Positions 13,755-23,196 of a stretch of DNA of 27,173 nt are shown here, piece by piece (position 1 is the stretch's first letter; each line of letters starts with the position of its first letter). Made by a program: the position numbers and the translations under genes. Source of the DNA: an uncultured Collinsella sp. (GTDB taxonomy: Bacteria; Actinomycetota; Coriobacteriia; Coriobacteriales; Coriobacteriaceae); assembly GCA_902478365.1 (NCBI GenBank), contig CABSKX010000029.1, positions 1 to 27,173 on the forward strand, read 5' to 3'. A model generated the notes under the pieces. That model worked only from the letters and a program-made list of their open reading frames with translations. It searched no databases and had not been told where the DNA came from.

Positions 13755-15149
13755 ATGACCCAGGAGACGGTTAAGAACGGCACTGAAGCCCTGTTCACTC
13801 GTGAAGGCATGCCTCCCGTTAAGGAAATGATCCCGTGTGCCCTTCAGCACGTACTGGCTTCGTTTGCCGGTATCATCACCCCGGCTGTCATCATGGCCGG
13901 TGTCTACGGCTTTAATAGCCAGCAGAGCACCGACATCATCCAGGTTGCACTCATTCTTTCGGCAATCGACACGGCCCTTCAGGCCTTCGCTCCCTTCCGT
14001 CGTATCGGCGGCGGCCTGCCCATCGTCATGGGCGTTTCGTTCGCGTTCCTGCCGGCCCTTCAGGCCATGGGCGCCTCGGGCTTTAGCTTTGGCGCGCTGC
14101 TGGGCGGCGAGATCGTCGGCGGTGCCGTTGCGGTTCTCTTTGGTCTGGCCTACAGCAAGATCAAGTGGCTGTTCCCGCCCGTCGTGACCGGTACGGTCAT
14201 CTTCTCCATTGGCGTCTCTCTCTATCCCACGGCCGTCAAGTACATGGCCGGCGGTATGGGTACGCCGCTGTGGGGCACCCCGCAGGCCTGGTGCGTCGCT
14301 CTTATCACCTTCGCCGTGGTCTTTGCGCTCGCCAACTTTGGCAAGGGCACGCTCAAGCTGGGATCCGTGTTCTTTGGCATGATCGTTGGCATGATCGTCT
14401 CCATCCCCTTTGGCATGATCGACTTCTCCAGCGTCGCCACCGCTCAGGTCTTCGCCCTTCCCAAGCTTATGCCCTACGCGCTCGAGTTTGATCCCGAGGT
14501 CTGCATTACCCTCGCTGTCGTGTTCCCCATGGTTGCCATCCAGGTTATCGGTGACGTTTCCGCCGCCTGCCTGGGCTCCATCGACCGTATGCCCACCGAG
14601 CGCGAGCTCTCCGGCGCTATTGTGTCTCAGGGCCTCACCTCTATGGTCGGCGGCCTGCTGGGCGGTCTTCCCACCAGCGCCCTTGGCCAGAACGTGGGCA
14701 TCATCTGCTCCAACAAGGTCGTCAACAAGTGGGTCTTTGTGATCATCGCGGCCGTCTTTGCCATCGCCGGCCTGTTCCCGCAGCTCTCTGCCGTCCTTTC
14801 CGCCATCCCGCAGCCTGTCATCGGCGGCGCGACCGTCGGCGTCTTTGGCACCATCACCATGAACGGTGTGCGCATGTTCACCCGCGAGGGCCTCACGCAG
14901 CGCACCACCACCATCGTCGGCACCTCGGTCGTCTTTGGTCTGGGTATCTGGATGGCCAGCGGTTGCCTTGCCGGCGAGGGCATGCCCACCTGGGTGTCCA
15001 CCGTCATCGGCTCCAACGCCGTGACCCCCACCGCCATCATGGCCATTGTCCTTAACCTGATTCTTCCGCAGACGCCGGTCGTGGCTCAGCACATCGATGC
15101 CGCCAAGGATGCCGCTGTGGATCTGGTCCTGCCCGAGAGCAAGAAGTAA
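13755..15149 (+). CDS. NCS2/NAT family nucleobase (uracil-xanthine/urate) permease
   Basis: A 464-residue polytopic membrane protein of the nucleobase-ascorbate transporter family, which imports xanthine, urate or uracil with protons. The TM1 QH motif is present (ALQHVLASFAGIITPAVIMA), and the NAT signature region reads PTSALGQNVGIICSNKVVN at about residue 305-325, where the Gln-Asn pair contacts substrate in relatives. Hydrophobic segments of 18-22 residues recur throughout, about 12-14 in all. The ATG at 13755 gives the natural N-terminus MTQETVKNG; an upstream ATG at 13668 lacks a ribosome-binding site. It precedes ssnA and ygfK, which favours a purine such as xanthine or urate as substrate. 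Uracil transport cannot be excluded. Confidence 0.92.
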   Translation: MTQETVKNGTEALFTREGMPPVKEMIPCALQHVLASFAGIITPAVIMAGVYGFNSQQSTDIIQVALILSAIDTALQAFAPFRRIGGGLPIVMGVSFAFLPALQAMGASGFSFGALLGGEIVGGAVAVLFGLAYSKIKWLFPPVVTGTVIFSIGVSLYPTAVKYMAGGMGTPLWGTPQAWCVALITFAVVFALANFGKGTLKLGSVFFGMIVGMIVSIPFGMIDFSSVATAQVFALPKLMPYALEFDPEVCITLAVVFPMVAIQVIGDVSAACLGSIDRMPTERELSGAIVSQGLTSMVGGLLGGLPTSALGQNVGIICSNKVVNKWVFVIIAAVFAIAGLFPQLSAVLSAIPQPVIGGATVGVFGTITMNGVRMFTREGLTQRTTTIVGTSVVFGLGIWMASGCLAGEGMPTWVSTVIGSNAVTPTAIMAIVLNLILPQTPVVAQHIDAAKDAAVDLVLPESKK

Positions 15150-15345
15150 CCAATTCGGTGCTATTCGCCGGCGGACGCATCGCCTCGTCCGCCGGCGCCA
15201 TGCGGCGCCAAGCCGCACTTCAAAGGGCTTGTCCCTTTGGTGAAGCGTTGACGGGAGAGGGCCCGTTTCCGGTGTAGGCCGGCGCTTCGCACTTCCGCCA
15301 TGTCAGAGGTGTCAAACCCCGCCCCTGATGTTGAAGGGAGCATTT
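15150..15345 (+). promoter_or_regulatory. Hairpin-rich leader before ssnA
   Basis: Several stems lie in 196 bases. CGCCGGCGGA (15166-15175) pairs with TCCGCCGGCG (15188-15197). GGCGCC (15194-15199) pairs with GGCGCC (15204-15209) around ATGC and overlaps the first stem, so the two are mutually exclusive. AAAGGG (15222-15227) pairs with CCCTTT (15233-15238). GAAGCG (about 15242-15247) can pair with CGCTTC near 15284-15289. The first stem might act as a permease terminator, though it lacks a T-run. Alternative stems suggest an attenuator or riboswitch-like element; no known class is recognised with certainty. Confidence 0.45.
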
Positions 15346-16701
15346 ATGCTTCTGGTCGCTAACGGTTCCGTCTTTACCCGCAACGCTCAGACTCCGTTCA
15401 TTCCCAACGGTGCGGTCGCCATTGACGGAGATACGATCGTCGAAGTGGGCCCCGAGTGCGAGCTCAAGGCCAAGTATCCGGATGCCGAGTACGTCGACGC
15501 CCAGGGCAACCTCATCATGCCCGGACTTATCAACTGCCACACCCACATCTACTCGGGTCTGGCCCGCGGCCTTGCCATTAAGGGCTGCAACCCCACCAAC
15601 TTCCTGGAAAATCTTGAGCAGCAGTGGTGGAAGATCGACGACAACCTGACACTCGACGGCACCAAGGCCAGCGCCTATGCCACGATTCTGGATTCCATCC
15701 GCGATGGCGTTACCACGATCTTCGATCACCACGCGAGCTTCTGCGAGATCCCGGGCAGCCTCTTTACCATTAAGGACGCAGCTCAGGAGCTGGGCATGCG
15801 TTCGTGCCTGTGCTACGAGGTCTCCGATCGCCGTGGTCAGGAAAAGTGCGACCAGGCTATTGCCGAGAACGCCGAGTTTGCCCAGTGGGCTGCCAAGGAG
15901 CGTCGCGATAACGACAACCACATGATCGCCGCCATGTTTGGCGGTCACGCCACCTTTACGCTGTCGGACGAGACCATGGACAAGATGGCCGAGGCCAACA
16001 ACGGCCTGACCGGCTTCCACATCCACGTGTGCGAGGGCATGAACGATGTGTGGGACTCCCGCCTCAACCGCGGCGGCATCAGCCCCGTCGAGCGCCTGCT
16101 GCAGCACAACCTGCTCGGTCCCGACACCATGCTCGGCCACTGCATCCATGTGACGCCCGCCGAGATGGATATCGTCAAGGAGTCCGGCACCTGGCTGGTC
16201 AACAACCCCGAATCCAATATGGGAAACGCCGTGGGCTGCGCCCCCGTGCTCGAGTTCTTCCGCCGCGGCATCCCCGTGTGCATGGGCACCGACGCCTACA
16301 CCCACGATATGCTCGAGAGCCTCAAGGTTTTCCTGATCATTCAGCGCCACAACGCCGCTATGCCCAACGTGGGCTGGTGCGAGGCCATGACGATGCTGTT
16401 CGAGAACAACGCCAAGATGGCGAGCAAGTACTTCGATCGCAAGCTCGGTGTGCTTGAGCCCGGCGCTGCCGCCGACGTCATCGTTATGGACTACAAGCCC
16501 TTTACGCCGCTGAGCGAGGAGAACATCGACGGCCACATGCTCTTTGGCATGATGGGCAAAAACTGCCGTACCACCATCATCAACGGCAAGGTTCTGTACA
16601 AGGATCGCGAGTTCGTTGGCATTGATGAGGACAAGATCAACGCGTGGACCATGGCTGAGTCCAAGAAGCTCTGGAGCACGCTCAACGATCGCACCTACTA
16701 A
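15346..16701 (+). CDS. ssnA: SsnA-type putative aminohydrolase
   Basis: SsnA is a metal-dependent amidohydrolase of the deaminase type, encoded with YgfK and XdhD in E. coli and in selenium-dependent molybdenum hydroxylase clusters. At 451 residues it is close to E. coli SsnA. The metal-binding NCHTHIYSGLARGLAIKG lies at about residues 63-80, HIHVCEGMNDVW and LGHCIHVTPAEMDIV follow, and PVCMGTDAYTHDM near residue 310 supplies the last metal ligand. The ATG at 15346 is chosen because GAAGGGAG lies six bases before it; an ATG at 15328 lacks such a site. It probably opens a ring or removes an amino group in purine breakdown; the substrate is not firmly established in the family. Confidence 0.92.
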   Translation: MLLVANGSVFTRNAQTPFIPNGAVAIDGDTIVEVGPECELKAKYPDAEYVDAQGNLIMPGLINCHTHIYSGLARGLAIKGCNPTNFLENLEQQWWKIDDNLTLDGTKASAYATILDSIRDGVTTIFDHHASFCEIPGSLFTIKDAAQELGMRSCLCYEVSDRRGQEKCDQAIAENAEFAQWAAKERRDNDNHMIAAMFGGHATFTLSDETMDKMAEANNGLTGFHIHVCEGMNDVWDSRLNRGGISPVERLLQHNLLGPDTMLGHCIHVTPAEMDIVKESGTWLVNNPESNMGNAVGCAPVLEFFRRGIPVCMGTDAYTHDMLESLKVFLIIQRHNAAMPNVGWCEAMTMLFENNAKMASKYFDRKLGVLEPGAAADVIVMDYKPFTPLSEENIDGHMLFGMMGKNCRTTIINGKVLYKDREFVGIDEDKINAWTMAESKKLWSTLNDRTY

Positions 16702-16849
16702 TTGCAAGTAGATTCACGCGCGTCGGATGTTTCGCCGCATTCGATGCGCGTATAGGCGACCTCCGCGGGGTCGCCGGCGCTGTGCTAGCGCTACACCGTA
16801 TTTGCGCCCGCCGCGCGGTCTCGCCGGGCGTTACAGAGAGGAGCTCATT
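16702..16849 (+). promoter_or_regulatory. Structured gap between ssnA and ygfK
   Basis: This 148-base GC-rich spacer holds GGCGACC (16755-16761) pairing with GGTCGCC (16769-16775) and CGCCCG (16805-16810) pairing with CGGGCG (16825-16830). The ygfK ribosome-binding site GAGAGGAG follows at 16836-16843. No T-run follows the stems, so they look like leader structures rather than terminators. No clear promoter is seen. Confidence 0.4.
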
Positions 16850-19849
16850 ATGAGCGACATCATGAGGCCGATCCCGTTTTCGCAGCTGATGAACTGGATC
16901 ATCGAGGAGCACAAGTCCCAGGACGCCATCTTTGGCGTGCGTAAGATGGTCACGACCAACCAGGAGGGCGCGCTTCCCATTTTTGACGAGCGCATCGAGA
17001 CTCCGTTTGGCCCGGCCGCCGGCCCCAACACGCAGCTTGCCCAGAACATCGTGGCATCCTACGTGGCCGGTTCCCGCTTCTTTGAGCTCAAGACCGTCCA
17101 GGTTATGGACGGCGAGGAGCTCTCCAAGTGTGTGAACAAGCCCTGCATCGTGGCGCAGGACGAGTGCTACAACTGCGAGTGGTCGACCGAGCTCGAGGTT
17201 CCGCAGGCCTTTGCCGAGTACGTGAAGGCATGGTTCGCATGCCACCTGATCGCTCGCGAGTACGGCCTGGGTAGCCCGGACGGCTTTGTCTTTAACATGT
17301 CCGTGGGCTATGACCTGGAGGGTATCAAGAGCCCCAAGGTCGATGCGTACATCGAGGGCATGAAGGACGCCAGCGGCTCTGACGTCTGGAACGAGTGCCG
17401 CGCATGGGCGCTCGCCAACCTGGACAAGTTTGAGCATGTCGACGCAGCGTTTGTCGAGTCCATCCCGGCACGCATCTCCAACTCCATCACCGAGTCTACC
17501 CTGCACGGCTGCCCGCCGGCGGAGATCGAGCGCATCGCGACCTATCTGATTACCGAGAAGGGCCTCAACACCTACATCAAGTGCAACCCCACGCTGCTGG
17601 GCTATGAGTTTGCACGTCAGCGCCTCAACGAGCTGGGCTTTGACTACATCGTCTTCGATGACACGCACTTCCGCGAGGACCTGCAGTGGGCCGACGCCGT
17701 GCCCATGTTCGAGCGCCTGATTGCCCTGTGCGCCGAGCGCGGCCTGGAGTTTGGCGTCAAGCTGACCAACACGTTCCCCGTCGACGTGACGAGAAACGAG
17801 CTGCCCTCCACCGAGATGTACATGTCCGGTCGTTCGCTGTTCTCGCTGACCATCGAGGCTGCCCGCCGCATTACCGAGCAGTTCGATGGCAAGCTGCGCA
17901 TCAGCTACTCCGGTGGCGCCACGGTCTACAACATCCGCGCCCTGTACGATGCTGGCATTTGGCCCGTCACTCTGGCGACCGACGTGCTCAAACCCGGTGG
18001 CTACGAGCGCTTTAGCCAGATGGCCGGTGAGTTTACCGACCTGGACGGCAAGCCGTTTGAGGGCGTCTCTCTCGAGGCCGTGACTGCGATCCAGACCGAC
18101 TCGCTCACCAACCCGCTCTACAAGAAGCCACTGCGCCCGCTGCCCGACCGCAAGGTCGCCGGCAAGAGCCCGCTTTCTGACTGCTTTACCACGCCGTGCC
18201 GCACGAGCTGCCCCATCCAGCAGGATATTCCCGCCTACTTGGCGGCCGTTGACGAGGGCCGCTACGAGGACGCACTCAACATCATCATCGAGCGCAACGC
18301 CCTGCCGTTCATTACCGGCACCATCTGCCCGCATCCCTGCGGCCGTGCCTGCGAGCGTGCGTTCTACGAGCCCGAGGGCGCCCAGATTCGCGCCAGCAAG
18401 CTCAAGGCCGCCCGCGAGGCCATGACCGCCGTGCTGCCCAAGCTGCGTGCTCAGGCCATCGCCAACGACGGCGAGCGCAACGTTGCCGTTATCGGTGGCG
18501 GCCCGGCCGGCCTGGCGACGGCATTCTTCCTGACGCGTGCCGGCGTGCCCGTCACCATCTTCGAGGCCCGCGACTCTCTCGGCGGCGTGGTCCGTCACGT
18601 GATTCCCGAGTTCCGTATCGCGAGCGACGATATCTCCCACGACGCCGAGCTTTGCCTGGCCTTTGGCGCCAAGGTGCAGCTCAACGCTCGCGTTGATTCC
18701 ATTGACGAGCTCAAGGCCCAGGGCTTTACCGACGTGGTCGTGGCCACCGGTGCCTGGATGCCCGGCTCTGCGGGCCTGGGCGAGGGTGCCGAGCTCGATG
18801 TGCTGGAGTTCCTCGAGGCCGCCAAGAAGGGCGAGAAACTCGAGCTGGGTGAGGACGTCGTGGTCATTGGCGCCGGCAACACCGCCATGGACGCGGCCCG
18901 CGTGGCCAAGCGCCTTGCTGGCGTGAAGAACGTGCGCCTGGTGTATCGCCGCACCAAGAAGCAGATGCCCGCCGACGAGGAAGAGCTCGATCTTGCTCTT
19001 GCCGACGGCGTTGAGTTCTGCGAGCTGCTGGCGCCCAAGGCGCTCAACGGCTCCGTGCTGACCTGCGACGTTATGGAGCTCGGCGAGCCGGATGCAAGCG
19101 GCCGTCGCAGCCCCGTCGCCACGGGCGAGACCGTCGAGCTTTCCGCCACCACGGTGATCTGCGCCGTGGGCGAGGGCATCGACGCCAGCCTGTACGATGC
19201 CGCGGGCGTCGAGCACGACCGTCGCGGCCGTCTTGCCGCCACCTCCACCGGCGTCGAGGGCGTCTGGGCTGCAGGCGATTGCCGTCGCGGTCCGGCCACC
19301 GTGGTCGAGGCTATTGCCGACGCCGCCGAAGTCGCACGCGCCATCGCCGGCGTGGACTTTAACAAGTACGCCGACTGCAACGAGCAGGCCGGCCGCGAGG
19401 ACACCTGCTACGAGCGCAAGGGGTCGCTGTGCCGCGACAAGCGCAACTGCACCAAGACCCGCTGCCTGGGCTGCGGCTCGGTGTGCGAGGTCTGCTGCGA
19501 CGTGTGCCCCAACCGCGCCAACGTGGCAATTAAGGTGCCGGGCCTGGCCAAGCATCAGGTCGTCCATGTCGACGGCATGTGCAACGAGTGCGGCAACTGC
19601 GCCGTGTTCTGCCCTTACCAGGAGGGTCGTCCCTACAAGGACAAGCTCACCCTGTTCTGGAGCGAGGAGGACATGGAGAACTCCGAGAACGAGGGCTTCC
19701 TGGCCGTGGACGAGGACCACTTTAAGGTTCGCGTCGCCGGCACGGTCCGCACCGTCTCGGTCGATGCCGTCAACACCGGCCTTCCCGAGGCCGTCCGCCT
19801 GACCATCAGGGCCGTGCGCGACAACTATTCGTACCTTCTTAAGAAATAG
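16850..19849 (+). CDS. ygfK: YgfK-type Fe-S flavoprotein oxidoreductase
   Basis: YgfK (once called a putative selenate reductase) is a large Fe-S flavoprotein found with SsnA and XdhD. At 999 residues it is close to the family size. The first 430 residues form a dihydroorotate-dehydrogenase-like barrel (PFGPAAGPNTQLAQNIVASY near the start). A GltD-like half follows: Cys-rich TTPCRTSCPIQQDIPAYL at about 447-465, CPHPCGRACERAF, FAD motif VIGGGPAGLATAFF near 548-561, and NAD motif VVIGAGNTAMDAARVAKRL near 672. The C-terminus has CLGCGSVCEVCCDVCPNRA and CNECGNCAVFCPYQEGRPYK, ferredoxin-like clusters. The ATG at 16850 has GAGAGGAG upstream; an earlier frame to 16727 is not supported. It likely moves electrons between XdhD, the ferredoxin and NAD(P). 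Confidence 0.93.
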   Translation: MSDIMRPIPFSQLMNWIIEEHKSQDAIFGVRKMVTTNQEGALPIFDERIETPFGPAAGPNTQLAQNIVASYVAGSRFFELKTVQVMDGEELSKCVNKPCIVAQDECYNCEWSTELEVPQAFAEYVKAWFACHLIAREYGLGSPDGFVFNMSVGYDLEGIKSPKVDAYIEGMKDASGSDVWNECRAWALANLDKFEHVDAAFVESIPARISNSITESTLHGCPPAEIERIATYLITEKGLNTYIKCNPTLLGYEFARQRLNELGFDYIVFDDTHFREDLQWADAVPMFERLIALCAERGLEFGVKLTNTFPVDVTRNELPSTEMYMSGRSLFSLTIEAARRITEQFDGKLRISYSGGATVYNIRALYDAGIWPVTLATDVLKPGGYERFSQMAGEFTDLDGKPFEGVSLEAVTAIQTDSLTNPLYKKPLRPLPDRKVAGKSPLSDCFTTPCRTSCPIQQDIPAYLAAVDEGRYEDALNIIIERNALPFITGTICPHPCGRACERAFYEPEGAQIRASKLKAAREAMTAVLPKLRAQAIANDGERNVAVIGGGPAGLATAFFLTRAGVPVTIFEARDSLGGVVRHVIPEFRIASDDISHDAELCLAFGAKVQLNARVDSIDELKAQGFTDVVVATGAWMPGSAGLGEGAELDVLEFLEAAKKGEKLELGEDVVVIGAGNTAMDAARVAKRLAGVKNVRLVYRRTKKQMPADEEELDLALADGVEFCELLAPKALNGSVLTCDVMELGEPDASGRRSPVATGETVELSATTVICAVGEGIDASLYDAAGVEHDRRGRLAATSTGVEGVWAAGDCRRGPATVVEAIADAAEVARAIAGVDFNKYADCNEQAGREDTCYERKGSLCRDKRNCTKTRCLGCGSVCEVCCDVCPNRANVAIKVPGLAKHQVVHVDGMCNECGNCAVFCPYQEGRPYKDKLTLFWSEEDMENSENEGFLAVDEDHFKVRVAGTVRTVSVDAVNTGLPEAVRLTIRAVRDNYSYLLKK

Positions 19850-19860
19850 GCGAGTCTCTT

Positions 19861-20340
19861 ATGGCCAAATCCATTCAACATAACGTGGCCTACGTTGCCT
19901 GCGGAAGTGGTTGTGCCTCCGCAGGCGGCGACGCCCGCTGCAGCGAAGGCTGCATTGGCTGTGGCGCCTGCGTCACGGCCTGCCCCCACGGCGCCATTGC
20001 GCTGGTCGATGGCATCGCCCGCGTGGACCGTTCCAAGTGCACGGGCTGCGGCCTGTGCGGCATGGCGTGCCCGCAGCGCGTGATTGCCTTCGTTCCCGGC
20101 TACCAGAACATTCTGGTGCGCTGCAACAACACCGACAAAGGTGCCATTGCGCGCAAGATCTGCGACACGAGCTGCATCGGTTGCGGCATGTGCGCCAAAA
20201 AGTGCCCCGCCGGCGCTATCCGCATCGAGGACAACTGCGCCCATATCGACGGCGCGGATTGCCTGTCGTGCGGCATGTGCGCCGTCGTCTGTCCGCATGG
20301 CGCCATCCACGATCGCACCGGCATCGCCGCCGGCGTGTAG
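19861..20340 (+). CDS. RnfB-like polyferredoxin with four 4Fe-4S motifs
   Basis: A 159-residue Fe-S protein with four CxxCxxCxxxC motifs: Cys 31/34/37/41, 60/63/66/70, 105/108/111/115 and 134/137/140/144. Three extra Cys lie in the first 27 residues. The pattern and the VACGSGCASAGGDARCSEGC opening resemble the C-terminal ferredoxin part of RnfB, the electron-entry subunit of the Rnf complex, but there is no membrane anchor. It is 11 bases after ygfK and 12 before xdhD, so the three genes form one transcription unit. It probably links the molybdenum hydroxylase to YgfK or to ferredoxin-dependent metabolism. The ribosome-binding site is weak (AGGCGAG), suggesting coupling to ygfK. Confidence 0.88.
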   Translation: MAKSIQHNVAYVACGSGCASAGGDARCSEGCIGCGACVTACPHGAIALVDGIARVDRSKCTGCGLCGMACPQRVIAFVPGYQNILVRCNNTDKGAIARKICDTSCIGCGMCAKKCPAGAIRIEDNCAHIDGADCLSCGMCAVVCPHGAIHDRTGIAAGV

Positions 20341-20352
20341 AAGGGAATCACC

Positions 20353-23130
20353 ATGGCACAGGAATTCACTTTTACCGTTAACGGCGTCGAGCGCACGACG
20401 ACTCAGAACAAACCGCTGCTGCGCTACCTGCGCGACGACCTGCATATCCATTCCGCCAAGGACGGCTGCTCCGAGGGCGCCTGCGGTACCTGCACCATCC
20501 ATGTGGACGGTGCGGCCGTCAAGGCGTGCGTGCTGACCACCGCTCTTGCCGCCGGTCGCAACATCGTGACCGTCGAGGGCCTGCCCGAGGACGTGCGCGA
20601 GGCCTTTGTGTACGCCTTTGGCGCCGTGGGCGCCGTGCAGTGCGGTTTTTGCATCCCCGGCATGGTCATGGCGGGTGCAGCACTCATCGCCGAGGACCCC
20701 GAGCCCACCGAGGAGCAGATCAAGTACGCCATCCGTGGCAATGTCTGCCGCTGCACCGGCTACAAAAAGATTATCGAGGGCATCTCGCTGGCCGCTGCGG
20801 TGCTTCGCGGCGAAAAGCAGATCGACGAGGACCTGGAGCGCGGCGACGACTACGGCGTGGGCAAGCGCGCCTTCCGTATCGACGTGCGCAAGAAGGTGCT
20901 CGGCGAGGGCAAGTATCCCGATGACATCGACGAGCTCGATCAGCCGGGTCTGACCTATGCCAGCGCCGTGCGCTCCAAGTACCCGCGCGCCCGTGTGCTC
21001 TCCATCGACACCTCCAAGGCCGAGGCCCTGCCCGGCGTGGTGGGCATCCTGCGTGCCGAGGACGTGCCGGTCAACCAGGTCGGCCACCTTATCCAGGACT
21101 GGGACGTCATGATTGCGGCGGGCGATATCACCCGCTGCGTGGGTGACGCCATCGTGTTGGTGGTCGCCGAGGACGAGGCGACGCTCGAGAAGGCCAAGAA
21201 GCTCGTCAAGATCGATTACGAGCCTCTGGAGCCCGTGCGCAACATTGTCGAGGCTAGGGCCGCCGACGCCCCGCGCCTGCATGACAGCTTCTTTGCCTTT
21301 GGCAACACGGTGGAACTCAAGGACAACGTGTGCCAGAGCCGTCACGTGACGCGCGGCGACGCCGCCAAGGCGCTGGCGGAGAGCGCGTTCACCGTGACGC
21401 AGCGCTTTACCACGCCCTTTACCGAGCATGCCTTCTTGGAGCCCGAGTGCGCCGTCGCCTTCCCGTACAAGAACGGCGTCAAGGTGCAGTCGACCGACCA
21501 GGGCGCCTACGATACGCGCAAAGAGTGCGCCCACATGTTTGGCTGGGATAGCGAACCCGAGCGCGTGGTCGTCGAGACCATGCTTGTGGGCGGCGGCTTT
21601 GGCGGTAAGGAGGACGTTTCGGTCCAGCACCTGGCCGCGCTTGCTGCCTATAAGCTCCAGCGTCCTGTGAAGTGCAAGCTCACGCGCGCCGAGTCGCTCG
21701 CGTTCCATCCCAAGCGCCACGCCATGGACGGCACCTTTACGCTGGGCTGCGACGCCGAGGGCAACTTTACCGGCCTGGACTGCGAGATCAACTTTGACAC
21801 CGGCGCCTACGCGTCGCTGTGCGGCCCGGTGCTCGAGCGCGCCTGCACGCATGCCGTCGGCCCCTACAAGTACCAGAATACCGACATTCGCGGCTTTGGC
21901 TACTACACTAACAACCCGCCCGCCGGTGCGTATCGAGGCTTTGGCGTTTGCCAGTCCGAGTTTGCGCTCGAGAGTCTGATCGACCTGCTGGCAGAGAAGG
22001 TCGGCCTGGATCCGTGGGAGATTCGCTTCCGGAACGCCATCGAGCCGGGCGAGGTATTGCCCAACGGCCAAATTGCCGACTGCTCCACGGCGCTGAAGGA
22101 GACGCTGCTCGAGGTCAAGGATGCCTACTACGCGCATCCCGGACACGCCGGTATCGCCTGTGCCATGAAGAACGCTGGCGTGGGCGTTGGCCTGCCCGAT
22201 GCCGGCCGCTGCAAGATTCGCGTCGAGAACGGCGTGGCCGTGGTCTATGCCGCTACGTCCGACATCGGCCAGGGCTGCAACACGGTCTTTTTGCAGGACG
22301 TTGCCGAGGCCTGCGGTCTGCCGCTGAGCTGCATCGCCAACGGCGAGTGTTCCACCGAGAACGCTCCCGACTCCGGCACCACGTCTGGCTCGCGTCAGAC
22401 GGTCGTGACCGGCGAGGCCGTGCGCGGTGCCGCTTTCCTGCTGCGCGATGCCATGCTTGACATCGAGGCCGGCAAGTCTGCGCCCGCCGCTCCCGTGAAT
22501 GCGCATGGCGACGGCGTCAAGATCGAGTACGACGACGGTCGCGCCTATCAGCTGCACACGCAGGAGCTCGTCGCCGGCCAGGGTATGCATCCTCAGGATC
22601 CCGCGGCCGCCATCAAGGCGCTCGAGGGATGCGAGTTTGGCTACGTGTACCTGGAGCCGACCGACAAGCTGGGCGCCGACGTTCCCAATCCCAAGAGTCA
22701 CATCTGCTACGGCTTTGCCACGCACGTGGTCATTTTGGACGATGACGGCCGCGTGAGCGAGGTCTATGCCGCGCACGATTCCGGCAAGGTGGTCAACCCC
22801 ATCTCCATTCAGGGCCAGATCGAAGGCGGCGTGCTCATGGGTATGGGCTATGCGCTTACCGAGGATTGGCCGCTCAAGGACTGCGTGCCCCAGGCAAGGT
22901 ACGGCACGCTCGGACTGTTCCGTGCGCCCGAGATTCCGGATATCCACGCCATCTACGTGGAGAAGGACGAGCTGCTGCCCGTGGCATACGGCGGCAAGGG
23001 CATCGGCGAGATCGCGACGATTCCCACGGCGCCTGCCGTGCAGAATGCCTACCGCGCATTTGACGGCAAGCTGCGTCCAGATCTGCCCATGGTGGATACG
23101 CCGTACAGCCGCGCCCGTCACCGCGGGTAG
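20353..23130 (+). CDS. xdhD: XdhD-type molybdenum hydroxylase with fused 2Fe-2S domain
   Basis: A 925-residue fusion. The N-terminal 155 residues hold two 2Fe-2S clusters: Cys39, 44, 47, 59 (CSEGACGTC) and Cys97, 100, 132, 134 (CGFC, CRCTGY). From about residue 165 follows the xanthine/aldehyde dehydrogenase large subunit, with VGGGFGGKEDVSVQHLAALA near 411 and the catalytic base Glu886 in GGKGIGEIATIP. The family hydroxylates purines or other heterocycles at a molybdenum cofactor; the SsnA/YgfK-linked members are the candidate selenium-dependent enzymes. No in-frame TGA is seen, as expected since Se is a cofactor ligand there. There is no FAD domain or YgfM-type gene here. AAGGGA precedes the ATG, and a terminator follows. 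Confidence 0.93.
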   Translation: MAQEFTFTVNGVERTTTQNKPLLRYLRDDLHIHSAKDGCSEGACGTCTIHVDGAAVKACVLTTALAAGRNIVTVEGLPEDVREAFVYAFGAVGAVQCGFCIPGMVMAGAALIAEDPEPTEEQIKYAIRGNVCRCTGYKKIIEGISLAAAVLRGEKQIDEDLERGDDYGVGKRAFRIDVRKKVLGEGKYPDDIDELDQPGLTYASAVRSKYPRARVLSIDTSKAEALPGVVGILRAEDVPVNQVGHLIQDWDVMIAAGDITRCVGDAIVLVVAEDEATLEKAKKLVKIDYEPLEPVRNIVEARAADAPRLHDSFFAFGNTVELKDNVCQSRHVTRGDAAKALAESAFTVTQRFTTPFTEHAFLEPECAVAFPYKNGVKVQSTDQGAYDTRKECAHMFGWDSEPERVVVETMLVGGGFGGKEDVSVQHLAALAAYKLQRPVKCKLTRAESLAFHPKRHAMDGTFTLGCDAEGNFTGLDCEINFDTGAYASLCGPVLERACTHAVGPYKYQNTDIRGFGYYTNNPPAGAYRGFGVCQSEFALESLIDLLAEKVGLDPWEIRFRNAIEPGEVLPNGQIADCSTALKETLLEVKDAYYAHPGHAGIACAMKNAGVGVGLPDAGRCKIRVENGVAVVYAATSDIGQGCNTVFLQDVAEACGLPLSCIANGECSTENAPDSGTTSGSRQTVVTGEAVRGAAFLLRDAMLDIEAGKSAPAAPVNAHGDGVKIEYDDGRAYQLHTQELVAGQGMHPQDPAAAIKALEGCEFGYVYLEPTDKLGADVPNPKSHICYGFATHVVILDDDGRVSEVYAAHDSGKVVNPISIQGQIEGGVLMGMGYALTEDWPLKDCVPQARYGTLGLFRAPEIPDIHAIYVEKDELLPVAYGGKGIGEIATIPTAPAVQNAYRAFDGKLRPDLPMVDTPYSRARHRG

Positions 23131-23196
23131 GGTAGGACGCGCACGGCCATTGCTGACGGGCTGTTCGCGCACAACACCAACTGTATATGCTGCACC

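Noticed and set aside
16682..19720. Very long minus-strand open frame (1012 residues) opposite ygfK
   Set aside because: Third-position GC bias of ygfK keeps the antisense frame open. The product is low-complexity Ala/Gly/Leu/His-rich with no motif, while the + strand has clear FAD and Fe-S motifs. The same holds for the 1115-residue frame at 19825-23172.
20353..23130. Selenocysteine in the molybdenum hydroxylase
   Set aside because: The frame has no internal TGA. In the related enzymes selenium is a labile cofactor ligand, so none is expected.
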